Notes: generated from the sequence alone by a model not told the origin. A stretch of DNA of 64,000 nucleotides from Hirudinaria manillensis (GCA_034509925.1 CM067536.1:6089501-6153500), one strand, 5' to 3'; shown: positions 44,900-57,168, numbered from the stretch's first letter. Made by a program: numbers and translations.

Positions 44900-45131
44900 G
44901 GATAATAAGTAATGATAATGAATTGATCTTACGTGTATATCCAATATCTCGTTTTTCTATATTACCGATATTCGCGCCATCTGCCGATAGACGTTCAATA
45001 AAATTCTGGCAAAAATCTGAACCAAATCAGCGTGCTATTTAGACTTCGTTGGTGGATTCCGGGTTTGACATTATATCACCGCCACAAAGTATCGACGCGG
45101 TCTATAAATGGTCTGAAGAGCAGAATAACAG

Positions 45132-45249
45132 CAGCTCTGGTTTCTCTTCAAAGAAACGCGCAAATCTTTCGCCTTTTACTAAAGATTTCCGTGGAGAGGA
45201 ACAACACTATGAGTGTTTGATGTATTTCTTGCAGCCCTCTCTCGAGGGC
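45132..45249 (+). ncRNA. U5: U5 snRNA (copy 59)
   Basis: PSE-A, Q arm, spacer A. Confidence 0.93.
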
Positions 45250-45481
45250 GGATAATAAATAATGATAATGAATTGATCTTACGTGTATATCCAATATCTC
45301 GTTTTTCTATATTACCGATACTCGCGCCATCTGCCGATAGACGTTCAATAAAATTCTGGCAAAAATCTGAACCAAAGCAGCGTGCTATTTAGGCTTCGTT
45401 GGTGGATTTCGGGTTTGACATTATATCACCGCCGCAAAGTATCGACGCGGTCTATAAATGGTCTGAAGAGCAGAATAACAG

Positions 45482-45599
45482 CAGCTCTGGTTTCTCTTCA
45501 AAGAAACGCGCAAATCTTTCGCCTTTTACTAAAGATTTCCGTGGAGAGGAACAACACTATGAGTGTTTGATGTATTTCTTGCAGCCCTCTCTCGAGGGC
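45482..45599 (+). ncRNA. U5: U5 snRNA (copy 60)
   Basis: PSE-G with GGATTTCGGG marker, Q arm, spacer A. Confidence 0.93.
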
Positions 45600-45831
45600 G
45601 GATAATAAGTAATGATAATGAATTGATCTTACGTGTATATCCAATATCTCGTTTTTCTATATTACCGATATTCGCGCCATCTGCCGATAGACGTTCAATA
45701 AAATTCTGGCAAAAATCTGAACCAAATCAGCGTGCTATTTAGACTTCGTTGGTGGATTCCGGGTTTGACATTATATCACCGCCACAAAGTATCGACGCGG
45801 TCTATAAATGGTCTGAAGAGCAGAATAACAG

Positions 45832-45949
45832 CAGCTCTGGTTTCTCTTCAAAGAAACGCGCAAATCTTTCGCCTTTTACTAAAGATTTCCGTGGAGAGGA
45901 ACAACACTATGAGTGTTTGATGTATTTCTTGCAGCCCTCTCTCGAGGGC
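45832..45949 (+). ncRNA. U5: U5 snRNA (copy 61)
   Basis: PSE-A, Q arm, spacer B. Confidence 0.93.
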
Positions 45950-46180
45950 GGATAATAAGTAATGATAATGAATTGATCTTACGTGTATATCCAATATCTC
46001 TTTTTGTAAATAACCGATACTCGCGCCATCTGCCGATAGACGTTCAATAAAATTCTGGCAAAAATCTGAACCAAATCAGCGTGCTATTTAGACTTCGTTG
46101 GTGGATTCCGGGTTTGACATTATATCACCGCCGCAAAGTATCGACGCGGTCTATAAATGGTCTGAAGAGCAGAATAACAG

Positions 46181-46298
46181 CAGCTCTGGTTTCTCTTCAA
46201 AGAAACGCGCAAATCTTTCGCCTTTTACTAAAGATTTCCGTGGAGAGGAACAACACTATGAGTGTTTGATGTATTTCTTGCCGCCCTCTCTCGAGGGC
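46181..46298 (+). ncRNA. U5: U5 snRNA (copy 62)
   Basis: PSE-G, Q arm, spacer A; CTTGCCGCCCTC variant as in copy 56. Confidence 0.92.
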
Positions 46299-46701
46299 GG
46301 ATAATAAATAATGATAATGAATTGATCTTACGTGTATATCCAATATCTCGTTTTTCTATATTACCGATACTCGCGCCATCTGCCGATAGACGTTCAATAA
46401 AATTCTGGCAAAAATCTGAACCAAATCAGCGTGCTATTTAGACTTCGTTGGTGGATTCCGGGTTTGACATTATATCATATATAATGAATTATTCAAAAAA
46501 TTTATAAATAATTCTGTGGGATATAGGATCTTCTACAAAAATAATGAACAATAGGAATTAATTAAATTAAATGTTTTCAAATAATTCGGTTCGATTTATG
46601 ATCTTTTTCAATGAAACAAATTATCGGGGACACGAAAAATTTTTGAGGGAAGAACATCAAATCAAATAATTCAAAAATTCAAATTTAATTCTGACACAGA
46701 A

Positions 46702-47234
46702 ATGGACTCTGGCTCATCACAATTGTGCAGCAATGGATGCGGTTTTTTGGTTCACAAGATTTCAAAGGCATGTGTTCAAAATGCTTCAAAACTACGATGA
46801 AGAAGGAGGTGGAACAATCACATGTAAACAAGCCAAAAGAGGTGCAAATGAATGTATTAAATTCACTTCAGCCAAATGAATTTATGAATTTTGAAATAAC
46901 CGATCCCAATGTTCAATCGGAGCCAAATCAAGTCAAGTTGGTGCCAATGCAAGTTAAAGAGAAGCCAATACAAGTCGGAGAAAAGCCAACGGTAGTCGCT
47001 GAGAAAAAATCGGAAGTGGCTGAGAAGCCGGAAAAGAAAAAAAGAAATAGATGCCATGTGTGCAAGAAGAAAGTTGGTCTGACTGCAATTGTTTGTCGAT
47101 GCGGTGGAGTATACTGCGGTCTGCACCGCTACGTAGATACTCATGGCTGCACTTTCGACTATAAGGCTGTCGAAAGGGAAAAACTACGCAAAATGAACCC
47201 ATTGATTGAAGGCGAGAGAATCGAAAAACTATAA
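46702..47234 (+). pseudogene. A20/AN1 gene with 1-nt deletion (copy 22)
   Basis: GCGGTTTTTTGG has six T where intact copies have seven, breaking the frame inside the A20 finger after C13. The rest of the coding sequence (L56, R115, complete AN1 finger) is intact in the other frame. Homopolymer error is possible. Confidence 0.8.
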
Positions 47235-47596
47235 AACATCCTTTTTTATGCCAATATTGCTTTTTATGCTGAATTTATCGAATAAAGTAATTACAGAAAC
47301 AAATAAAATATTAGCTTTATGTGGAGAACCTGGATTATGTCGAAACACAAAATGTCCCTTTCCAGGAGTTTCAAATGATTAATAAATAATATTAATTCCA
47401 CCATCCTTCCAATTTTTCCTGTAAAAGTTAAATTTTAATTGTATGACAAATGTATCAAGGCAAAACATTTAATGACTATGTTAATACTGAAAAAATAAAT
47501 ATTTCACTTTTCGTTGGTGGATTCCAGGTTTGACATTATATCACCGCCGCAAAGTATCGACGCGGTCTATAAATGGTCTGAAGAGCAGAATAACAG

Positions 47597-47714
47597 CAGC
47601 TCTGGTTTCTCTTCAAAGAAACGCGCAAATCTTTCGCCTTTTACTAAAGAATTCCGTGGAGAGGAACAACACTATGGGTGTTTGATGTATTTCTTGCAGC
47701 CCTCTCTCGAGGGC
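47597..47714 (+). ncRNA. U5: U5 snRNA (copy 63)
   Basis: PSE-G, Q arm. AAAGAATTCC for AAAGATTTCC weakens the loop I stem, and TATGGGTG for TATGAGTG alters the basal stem; same pair in copy 68. Spacer is a variant (TTTTTTAAAATTTCCCATAC). Confidence 0.88.
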
Positions 47715-47945
47715 GGATAATAAATAATGATAATGAATTGATCTTACGTGTATATCCAATATCTCTTTTTTAAAATTTCCCATACTCGCGCCATCTGCCG
47801 ATAGACGTTCAATAAAATTCTGGCAAAAATCTGAACCAAATCAGCGTGCTATTTAGACTTCGTTGGTGGATTCCGGGTTTGACATTATATCACCGCCGCA
47901 AAGTATCGACGCGGTCTATAAATGGTCTGAAGAGCAGAATAACAG

Positions 47946-48063
47946 AAGCTCTGGTTTCTCTTCAAAGAAACGCGCAAATCTTTCGCCTTTTACTAAAGAT
48001 TTCCGTGGAGAGGAACAACACTATGAGTGTTTGATGTATTTCTTGCAGCCCTCTCTCGAGGGC
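47946..48063 (+). ncRNA. U5: U5 snRNA (copy 64)
   Basis: PSE-G, Q arm, spacer A; AACAGAAGCTC 5' end variant. Confidence 0.92.
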
Positions 48064-48295
48064 GGATAATAAATAATGATAATGAATTGATCTTACGTGT
48101 ATATCCAATATCTCGTTTTTCTATATTACCGATATTCGCGCCATCTGCCGATAGACGTTCAATAAAATTCTGGCAAAAATCTGAACCAAATCAGCGTGCT
48201 ATTTAGACTTCGTTGGTGGATTCCGGGTTTGACATTATATCACCGCCGCAAAGTATCGACGCGGTCTATAAATGGTCTGAAGAGCAGAATAACAG

Positions 48296-48413
48296 CAGCT
48301 CTGGTTTCACTTCAAAGAAACGCGCAAATCTTTCGCCTTTTACTAAAGATTTCCGTGGAGAGGAACATCACTATGAGTGTTTGATGTATTTCTTGCAGCC
48401 CTCTCTCGAGGGC
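48296..48413 (+). ncRNA. U5: U5 snRNA (copy 65)
   Basis: PSE-G, H arm (rare in the right family), spacer A; GGTTTCACTTC for GGTTTCTCTTC in stem I. Confidence 0.9.
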
Positions 48414-48645
48414 GGATAATAAATAATGATAATGAATTGATCTTACGTGTATATCCAATATCTCGTTTTTCTATATTACCGATATTCGCGCCATCTGCCG
48501 ATAGACGTTCAATAAAATTCTGGCAAAAATCTGAACCAAATCAGCGTGCTATTTAGACTTCGTTGGTGGATTCCGGGTTTGACATTATATCACCGCCGCA
48601 AAGTATCGACGCGGTCTATAAATGGTCTGAAGAGCAGAATAACAG

Positions 48646-48763
48646 CAGCTCTGGTTTCTCTTCAAAGAAACGCGCAAATCTTTCGCCTTTTACTAAAGAT
48701 TTCCGTGGAGAGGAACAACACTATGAGTGTTTGATGTATTTCTTGCAGCCCTCTCTCGAGGGC
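48646..48763 (+). ncRNA. U5: U5 snRNA (copy 66)
   Basis: PSE-G, Q arm, spacer B. Confidence 0.93.
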
Positions 48764-48994
48764 GGATAATAAGTAATGATAATGAATTGATCTTACGTGT
48801 ATATCCAATATCTCTTTTTGTAAATAACCGATACTCGCGCCATCTGCCGATAGACGTTCAATAAAATTCTGGCAAAAATCTGAACCAAATCAGCGTGCTA
48901 TTTAGACTTCGTTGGTGGATTCCGGGTTTGACATTATATCACCGCCGCAAAGTATCGACGCGGTCTATAAATGGTCTGAAGAGCAGAATAACAG

Positions 48995-49112
48995 CAGCTC
49001 TGGTTTCTCTTCAAAGAAACGCGCAAATCTTTCGCCTTTTACTAAAGATTTCCGTGGAGAGGAACAACACTATGAGTGTTTGATGTATTTCTTGCCGCCC
49101 TCTCTCGAGGGC
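48995..49112 (+). ncRNA. U5: U5 snRNA (copy 67)
   Basis: PSE-G, Q arm, spacer A; CTTGCCGCCCTC variant. Confidence 0.92.
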
Positions 49113-49515
49113 GGATAATAAATAATGATAATGAATTGATCTTACGTGTATATCCAATATCTCGTTTTTCTATATTACCGATACTCGCGCCATCTGCCGA
49201 TAGACGTTCAATAAAATTCTGGCAAAAATCTGAACCAAAGCAGCGTGCTATTTAGACTTCGTTGGTGGATTCCGGGTTTGACATTATATCATATATAATG
49301 AATTATTCAAAAAATTTATAAATAATTCTGTGGGATATAGGATCTTCTACAAAAATAATGAACAATAGGAATTAATTAAATTAAATGTTTTCAAATAATT
49401 CGGTTCGATTTATGATCTTTTTCAATGAAACAAATTATCGGGGACACGAAAAATTTTTGAGGGAAGAACATCAAATCAAATAATTCAAAAATTCAAATTT
49501 AATTCTGACACAGAA

Positions 49516-50049
49516 ATGGACTCTGGCTCATCACAATTGTGCAGCAATGGATGCGGTTTTTTTTGGTTCACAAGATTTCAAAGGCATGTGTTCAAAATGC
49601 TTCAAAACTACGATGAAGAAGGAGGTGGAACAATCACATGTAAACAAGCCAAAAGAGGTGCAAATGAATGTATTAAATTCACTTCAGCCAAATGAATTTA
49701 TGAATTTTGAAATAACCGATCCCAATGTTCAATCGGAGCCAAATCAAGTCAAGTTGGTGCCAATGCAAGTTAAAGAGAAGCCAATACAAGTCGGAGAAAA
49801 GCCAACGGTAGTCGCTGAGAAAAAATCGGAAGTGGCTGAGAAGCCGGAAAAGAAAAAAGAAATAGATGCCATGTGTGCAAGAAGAAAGTTGGTCTGACTG
49901 CAATTGTTTGTCGATGCGGTGGAGTATACTGCGGTCTGCACCGCTACGTAGATACTCATGGCTGCACTTTCGACTATAAGGCTGTCGAAAGGGAAAAACT
50001 ACGCAAAATGAACCCATTGATTGAAGGCGAGAGAATCGAAAAACTATAA
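49516..50049 (+). pseudogene. A20/AN1 gene with compensating indels (copy 23)
   Basis: Eight T in GCGGTTTTTTTTGG (one extra) and one A fewer in AAGAAAAAAGAAATAG. The net length is unchanged, but everything from the A20 finger to residue 114 is out of frame. R115-type sequence. Both changes are in homopolymers. Confidence 0.8.
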
Positions 50050-50410
50050 AACATCCTTTTTATGCCAATATTGCTTTTTATGCTGAATTTATCGAATAAA
50101 GTAATTACAGAAACAAATAAAATATTAGCTTTATGTGGAGAACCTGGATTATGTCGAAACACAAAATGTCCCTTTCCAGGAGTTTCAAATGATTAATAAA
50201 TAATATTAATTCCACCATCCTTCCAATTTTTCCTGTAAAAGTTAAATTTTAATTGTATGACAAATGTATCAAGGCAAAACATTTAATGACTATGTTAATA
50301 CTGAAAAAATAAATATTTCACTTTTCGTTGGTGGATTCCAGGTTTGACATTATATCACCGCCGCAAAGTATCGACGCGGTCTATAAATGGTCTGAAGAGC
50401 AGAATAACAG

Positions 50411-50528
50411 CAGCTCTGGTTTCTCTTCAAAGAAACGCGCAAATCTTTCGCCTTTTACTAAAGAATTCCGTGGAGAGGAACAACACTATGGGTGTTTGAT
50501 GTATTTCTTGCAGCCCTCTCTCGAGGGC
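50411..50528 (+). ncRNA. U5: U5 snRNA (copy 68)
   Basis: First of the 29-unit run. PSE-G, Q arm; AAAGAATTCC and TATGGGTG variants as in copy 63. Spacer B variant (AATAACCCATAC). Confidence 0.88.
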
Positions 50529-50759
50529 GGATAATAAATAATGATAATGAATTGATCTTACGTGTATATCCAATATCTCTTTTTGTAAATAACCCATACT
50601 CGCGCCATCTGCCGATAGACGTTCAATAAAATTCTGGCAAAAATCTGAACCAAATCAGCGTGCTATTTAGACTTCGTTGGTGGATTCCGGGTTTGACATT
50701 ATATCACCGCCGCAAAGTATCGACGCGGTCTATAAATGGTCTGAAGAGCAGAATAACAG

Positions 50760-50877
50760 AAGCTCTGGTTTCTCTTCAAAGAAACGCGCAAATCTTTCGC
50801 CTTTTACTAAAGATTTCCGTGGAGAGGAACAACACTATGAGTGTTTGATGTATTTCTTGCAGCCCTCTCTCGAGGGC
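50760..50877 (+). ncRNA. U5: U5 snRNA (copy 69)
   Basis: PSE-G, Q arm, spacer A; AACAGAAGCTC 5' end variant. Confidence 0.92.
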
Positions 50878-51109
50878 GGATAATAAATAATGATAATGAA
50901 TTGATCTTACGTGTATATCCAATATCTCGTTTTTCTATATTACCGATATTCGCGCCATCTGCCGATAGACGTTCAATAAAATTCTGGCAAAAATCTGAAC
51001 CAAATCAGCGTGCTATTTAGACTTCGTTGGTGGATTCCGGGTTTGACATTATATCACCGCCGCAAAGTATCGACGCGGTCTATAAATGGTCTGAAGAGCA
51101 GAATAACAG

Positions 51110-51227
51110 CAGCTCTGGTTTCACTTCAAAGAAACGCGCAAATCTTTCGCCTTTTACTAAAGATTTCCGTGGAGAGGAACATCACTATGAGTGTTTGATG
51201 TATTTCTTGCAGCCCTCTCTCGAGGGC
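51110..51227 (+). ncRNA. U5: U5 snRNA (copy 70)
   Basis: PSE-G, H arm, spacer A; GGTTTCACTTC variant as in copy 65. Confidence 0.9.
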
Positions 51228-51459
51228 GGATAATAAATAATGATAATGAATTGATCTTACGTGTATATCCAATATCTCGTTTTTCTATATTACCGATATT
51301 CGCGCCATCTGCCGATAGACGTTCAATAAAATTCTGGCAAAAATCTGAACCAAATCAGCGTGCTATTTAGACTTCGTTGGTGGATTCCGGGTTTGACATT
51401 ATATCACCGCCGCAAAGTATCGACGCGGTCTATAAATGGTCTGAAGAGCAGAATAACAG

Positions 51460-51577
51460 CAGCTCTGGTTTCTCTTCAAAGAAACGCGCAAATCTTTCGC
51501 CTTTTACTAAAGATTTCCGTGGAGAGGAACAACACTATGAGTGTTTGATGTATTTCTTGCAGCCCTCTCTCGAGGGC
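51460..51577 (+). ncRNA. U5: U5 snRNA (copy 71)
   Basis: PSE-G, Q arm, spacer A. Confidence 0.93.
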
Positions 51578-51809
51578 GGATAATAAATAATGATAATGAA
51601 TTGATCTTACGTGTATATCCAATATCTCGTTTTTCTATATTACCGATACTCGCGCCATCTGCCGATAGACGTTCAATAAAATTCTGGCAAAAATCTGAAC
51701 CAAAGCAGCGTGCTATTTAGGCTTCGTTGGTGGATTTCGGGTTTGACATTATATCACCGCCGCAAAGTATCGACGCGGTCTATAAATGGTCTGAAGAGCA
51801 GAATAACAG

Positions 51810-51927
51810 CAGCTCTGGTTTCTCTTCAAAGAAACGCGCAAATCTTTCGCCTTTTACTAAAGATTTCCGTGGAGAGGAACAACACTATGAGTGTTTGATG
51901 TATTTCTTGCAGCCCTCTCTCGAGGGC
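51810..51927 (+). ncRNA. U5: U5 snRNA (copy 72)
   Basis: PSE-G with GGATTTCGGG marker, Q arm, spacer A. Confidence 0.93.
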
Positions 51928-52159
51928 GGATAATAAGTAATGATAATGAATTGATCTTACGTGTATATCCAATATCTCGTTTTTCTATATTACCGATATT
52001 CGCGCCATCTGCCGATAGACGTTCAATAAAATTCTGGCAAAAATCTGAACCAAATCAGCGTGCTATTTAGACTTCGTTGGTGGATTCCGGGTTTGACATT
52101 ATATCACCGCCACAAAGTATCGACGCGGTCTATAAATGGTCTGAAGAGCAGAATAACAG

Positions 52160-52277
52160 CAGCTCTGGTTTCTCTTCAAAGAAACGCGCAAATCTTTCGC
52201 CTTTTACTAAAGATTTCCGTGGAGAGGAACAACACTATGAGTGTTTGATGTATTTCTTGCAGCCCTCTCTCGAGGGC
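52160..52277 (+). ncRNA. U5: U5 snRNA (copy 73)
   Basis: PSE-A, Q arm, spacer B. Confidence 0.93.
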
Positions 52278-52508
52278 GGATAATAAATAATGATAATGAA
52301 TTGATCTTACGTGTATATCCAATATCTCTTTTTGTAAATAACCGATACTCGCGCCATCTGCCGATAGACGTTCAATAAAATTCTGGCAAAAATCTGAACC
52401 AAATCAGCGTGCTATTTAGACTTCGTTGGTGGATTCCGGGTTTGACATTATATCACCGCCGCAAAGTATCGACGCGGTCTATAAATGGTCTGAAGAGCAG
52501 AATAACAG

Positions 52509-52626
52509 CAGCTCTGGTTTCTCTTCAAAGAAACGCGCAAATCTTTCGCCTTTTACTAAAGATTTCCGTGGAGAGGAACAACACTATGAGTGTTTGATGT
52601 ATTTCTTGCAGCCCTCTCTCGAGGGC
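52509..52626 (+). ncRNA. U5: U5 snRNA (copy 74)
   Basis: PSE-G, Q arm, spacer A with one T fewer. Confidence 0.93.
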
Positions 52627-52857
52627 GGATAATAAGTAATGATAATGAATTGATCTTACGTGTATATCCAATATCTCGTTTTCTATATTACCGATATTCG
52701 CGCCATCTGCCGATAGACGTTCAATAAAATTCTGGCAAAAATCTGAACCAAATCAGCGTGCTATTTAGACTTCGTTGGTGGATTCCGGGTTTGACATTAT
52801 ATCACCGCCACAAAGTATCGACGCGGTCTATAAATGGTCTGAAGAGCAGAATAACAG

Positions 52858-52975
52858 CAGCTCTGGTTTCTCTTCAAAGAAACGCGCAAATCTTTCGCCT
52901 TTTACTAAAGATTTCCGTGGAGAGGAACAACACTATGAGTGTTTGATGTATTTCTTGCAGCCCTCTCTCGAGGGC
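52858..52975 (+). ncRNA. U5: U5 snRNA (copy 75)
   Basis: PSE-A, Q arm, spacer B. Confidence 0.93.
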
Positions 52976-53206
52976 GGATAATAAATAATGATAATGAATT
53001 GATCTTACGTGTATATCCAATATCTCTTTTTGTAAATAACCGATACTCGCGCCATCTGCCGATAGACGTTCAATAAAATTCTGGCAAAAATCTGAACCAA
53101 ATCAGCGTGCTATTTAGACTTCGTTGGTGGATTCCGGGTTTGACATTATATCACCGCCGCAAAGTATCGACGCGGTCTATAAATGGTCTGAAGAGCAGAA
53201 TAACAG

Positions 53207-53324
53207 CAGCTCTGGTTTCTCTTCAAAGAAACGCGCAAATCTTTCGCCTTTTACTAAAGATTTCCGTGGAGAGGAACAACACTATGAGTGTTTGATGTAT
53301 TTCTTGCAGCCCTCTCTCGAGGGC
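53207..53324 (+). ncRNA. U5: U5 snRNA (copy 76)
   Basis: PSE-G, Q arm, spacer B. Confidence 0.93.
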
Positions 53325-53555
53325 GGATAATAAATAATGATAATGAATTGATCTTACGTGTATATCCAATATCTCTTTTTGTAAATAACCGATACTCGCG
53401 CCATCTGCCGATAGACGTTCAATAAAATTCTGGCAAAAATCTGAACCAAATCAGCGTGCTATTTAGACTTCGTTGGTGGATTCCGGGTTTGACATTATAT
53501 CACCGCCGCAAAGTATCGACGCGGTCTATAAATGGTCTGAAGAGCAGAATAACAG

Positions 53556-53673
53556 CAGCTCTGGTTTCTCTTCAAAGAAACGCGCAAATCTTTCGCCTTT
53601 TACTAAAGATTTCCGTGGAGAGGAACAACACTATGAGTGTTTGATGTATTTCTTGCAGCCCTCTCTCGAGGGC
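53556..53673 (+). ncRNA. U5: U5 snRNA (copy 77)
   Basis: PSE-G, Q arm, spacer A. Confidence 0.93.
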
Positions 53674-53905
53674 GGATAATAAGTAATGATAATGAATTGA
53701 TCTTACGTGTATATCCAATATCTCGTTTTTCTATATTACCGATATTCGCGCCATCTGCCGATAGACGTTCAATAAAATTCTGGCAAAAATCTGAACCAAA
53801 TCAGCGTGCTATTTAGACTTCGTTGGTGGATTCCGGGTTTGACATTATATCACCGCCGCAAAGTATCGACGCGGTCTATAAATGGTCTGAAGAGCAGAAT
53901 AACAG

Positions 53906-54023
53906 CAGCTCTGGTTTCTCTTCAAAGAAACGCGCAAATCTTTCGCCTTTTACTAAAGATTTCCGTGGAGAGGAACAACACTATGAGTGTTTGATGTATT
54001 TCTTGCAGCCCTCTCTCGAGGGC
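53906..54023 (+). ncRNA. U5: U5 snRNA (copy 78)
   Basis: PSE-G, Q arm, spacer A. Confidence 0.93.
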
Positions 54024-54255
54024 GGATAATAAGTAATGATAATGAATTGATCTTACGTGTATATCCAATATCTCGTTTTTCTATATTACCGATATTCGCG
54101 CCATCTGCCGATAGACGTTCAATAAAATTCTGGCAAAAATCTGAACCAAATCAGCGTGCTATTTAGACTTCGTTGGTGGATTCCGGGTTTGACATTATAT
54201 CACCGCCACAAAGTATCGACGCGGTCTATAAATGGTCTGAAGAGCAGAATAACAG

Positions 54256-54373
54256 CAGCTCTGGTTTCTCTTCAAAGAAACGCGCAAATCTTTCGCCTTT
54301 TACTAAAGATTTCCGTGGAGAGGAACAACACTATGAGTGTTTGATGTATTTCTTGCAGCCCTCTCTCGAGGGC
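54256..54373 (+). ncRNA. U5: U5 snRNA (copy 79)
   Basis: PSE-A, Q arm, spacer A with GGCAAAACTCTG. Confidence 0.93.
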
Positions 54374-54605
54374 GGATAATAAGTAATGATAATGAATTGA
54401 TCTTACGTGTATATCCAATATCTCGTTTTTCTATATTACCGATATTCGCGCCATCTGCCGATAGACGTTCAATAAAATTCTGGCAAAACTCTGAACCAAA
54501 TCAGCGTGCTATTTAGACTTCGTTGGTGGATTCCGGGTTTGACATTATATCACCGCCACAAAGTATCGACGCGGTCTATAAATGGTCTGAAGAGCAGAAT
54601 AACAG

Positions 54606-54723
54606 CAGCTCTGGTTTCTCTTCAAAGAAACGCGCAAATCTTTCGCCTTTTACTAAAGATTTCCGTGGAGAGGAACAACACTATGAGTGTTTGATGTATT
54701 TCTTGCAGCCCTCTCTCGAGGGC
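54606..54723 (+). ncRNA. U5: U5 snRNA (copy 80)
   Basis: PSE-A, Q arm. Unique spacer allele (TCTTATATAAAAAAACCGAA). Confidence 0.93.
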
Positions 54724-54954
54724 GGATAATAAATAATGATAATGAATTGATCTTACGTGTATATCCAATATCTCTTATATAAAAAAACCGAAACTCGCGC
54801 CATCTGCCGATAGACGTTCAATAAAATTCTGGCAAAAATCTGAACCAAATCAGCGTGCTATTTAGACTTCGTTGGTGGATTCCGGGTTTGACATTATATC
54901 ACCGCCACAAAGTATCGACGCGGTCTATAAATGGTCTGAAGAGCAGAATAACAG

Positions 54955-55072
54955 CAGCTCTGGTTTCTCTTCAAAGAAACGCGCAAATCTTTCGCCTTTT
55001 ACTAAAGATTTCCGTGGAGAGGAACAACACTATGAGTGTTTGATGTATTTCTTGCAGCCCTCTCTCGAGGGC
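54955..55072 (+). ncRNA. U5: U5 snRNA (copy 81)
   Basis: PSE-A, Q arm, spacer A with GGCAAAACTCTG. Confidence 0.93.
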
Positions 55073-55304
55073 GGATAATAAGTAATGATAATGAATTGAT
55101 CTTACGTGTATATCCAATATCTCGTTTTTCTATATTACCGATATTCGCGCCATCTGCCGATAGACGTTCAATAAAATTCTGGCAAAACTCTGAACCAAAT
55201 CAGCGTGCTATTTAGACTTCGTTGGTGGATTCCGGGTTTGACATTATATCACCGCCACAAAGTATCGACGCGGTCTATAAATGGTCTGAAGAGCAGAATA
55301 ACAG

Positions 55305-55422
55305 CAGCTCTGGTTTCTCTTCAAAGAAACGCGCAAATCTTTCGCCTTTTACTAAAGATTTCCGTGGAGAGGAACAACACTATGAGTGTTTGATGTATTT
55401 CTTGCAGCCCTCTCTCGAGGGC
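55305..55422 (+). ncRNA. U5: U5 snRNA (copy 82)
   Basis: PSE-A, Q arm, spacer B. Confidence 0.93.
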
Positions 55423-55653
55423 GGATAATAAATAATGATAATGAATTGATCTTACGTGTATATCCAATATCTCTTTTTGTAAATAACCGATACTCGCGCC
55501 ATCTGCCGATAGACGTTCAATAAAATTCTGGCAAAAATCTGAACCAAATCAGCGTGCTATTTAGACTTCGTTGGTGGATTCCGGGTTTGACATTATATCA
55601 CCGCCGCAAAGTATCGACGCGGTCTATAAATGGTCTGAAGAGCAGAATAACAG

Positions 55654-55771
55654 CAGCTCTGGTTTCTCTTCAAAGAAACGCGCAAATCTTTCGCCTTTTA
55701 CTAAAGATTTCCGTGGAGAGGAACAACACTATGAGTGTTTGATGTATTTCTTGCAGCCCTCTCTCGAGGGC
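55654..55771 (+). ncRNA. U5: U5 snRNA (copy 83)
   Basis: PSE-G, Q arm, spacer B. Confidence 0.93.
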
Positions 55772-56002
55772 GGATAATAAATAATGATAATGAATTGATC
55801 TTACGTGTATATCCAATATCTCTTTTTGTAAATAACCGATACTCGCGCCATCTGCCGATAGACGTTCAATAAAATTCTGGCAAAAATCTGAACCAAATCA
55901 GCGTGCTATTTAGACTTCGTTGGTGGATTCCGGGTTTGACATTATATCACCGCCACAAAGTATCGACGCGGTCTATAAATGGTCTGAAGAGCAGAATAAC
56001 AG

Positions 56003-56120
56003 CAGCTCTGGTTTCTCTTCAAAGAAACGCGCAAATCTTTCGCCTTTTACTAAAGATTTCCGTGGAGAGGAACAACACTATGAGTGTTTGATGTATTTCT
56101 TGCAGCCCTCTCTCGAGGGC
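56003..56120 (+). ncRNA. U5: U5 snRNA (copy 84)
   Basis: PSE-A, Q arm, spacer B. Confidence 0.93.
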
Positions 56121-56351
56121 GGATAATAAATAATGATAATGAATTGATCTTACGTGTATATCCAATATCTCTTTTTGTAAATAACCGATACTCGCGCCAT
56201 CTGCCGATAGACGTTCAATAAAATTCTGGCAAAAATCTGAACCAAATCAGCGTGCTATTTAGACTTCGTTGGTGGATTCCGGGTTTGACATTATATCACC
56301 GCCGCAAAGTATCGACGCGGTCTATAAATGGTCTGAAGAGCAGAATAACAG

Positions 56352-56469
56352 CAGCTCTGGTTTCTCTTCAAAGAAACGCGCAAATCTTTCGCCTTTTACT
56401 AAAGATTTCCGTGGAGAGGAACAACACTATGAGTGTTTGATGTATTTCTTGCAGCCCTCTCTCGAGGGC
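56352..56469 (+). ncRNA. U5: U5 snRNA (copy 85)
   Basis: PSE-G, Q arm, spacer A. Confidence 0.93.
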
Positions 56470-56701
56470 GGATAATAAGTAATGATAATGAATTGATCTT
56501 ACGTGTATATCCAATATCTCGTTTTTCTATATTACCGATATTCGCGCCATCTGCCGATAGACGTTCAATAAAATTCTGGCAAAAATCTGAACCAAATCAG
56601 CGTGCTATTTAGACTTCGTTGGTGGATTCCGGGTTTGACATTATATCACCGCCACAAAGTATCGACGCGGTCTATAAATGGTCTGAAGAGCAGAATAACA
56701 G

Positions 56702-56819
56702 CAGCTCTGGTTTCTCTTCAAAGAAACGCGCAAATCTTTCGCCTTTTACTAAAGATTTCCGTGGAGAGGAACAACACTATGAGTGTTTGATGTATTTCTT
56801 GCAGCCCTCTCTCGAGGGC
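56702..56819 (+). ncRNA. U5: U5 snRNA (copy 86)
   Basis: PSE-A, Q arm, spacer B. Confidence 0.93.
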
Positions 56820-57050
56820 GGATAATAAATAATGATAATGAATTGATCTTACGTGTATATCCAATATCTCTTTTTGTAAATAACCGATACTCGCGCCATC
56901 TGCCGATAGACGTTCAATAAAATTCTGGCAAAAATCTGAACCAAATCAGCGTGCTATTTAGACTTCGTTGGTGGATTCCGGGTTTGACATTATATCACCG
57001 CCGCAAAGTATCGACGCGGTCTATAAATGGTCTGAAGAGCAGAATAACAG

Positions 57051-57168
57051 CAGCTCTGGTTTCTCTTCAAAGAAACGCGCAAATCTTTCGCCTTTTACTA
57101 AAGATTTCCGTGGAGAGGAACAACACTATGAGTGTTTGATGTATTTCTTGCAGCCCTCTCTCGAGGGC
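57051..57168 (+). ncRNA. U5: U5 snRNA (copy 87)
   Basis: PSE-G, Q arm, spacer A. Confidence 0.93.
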
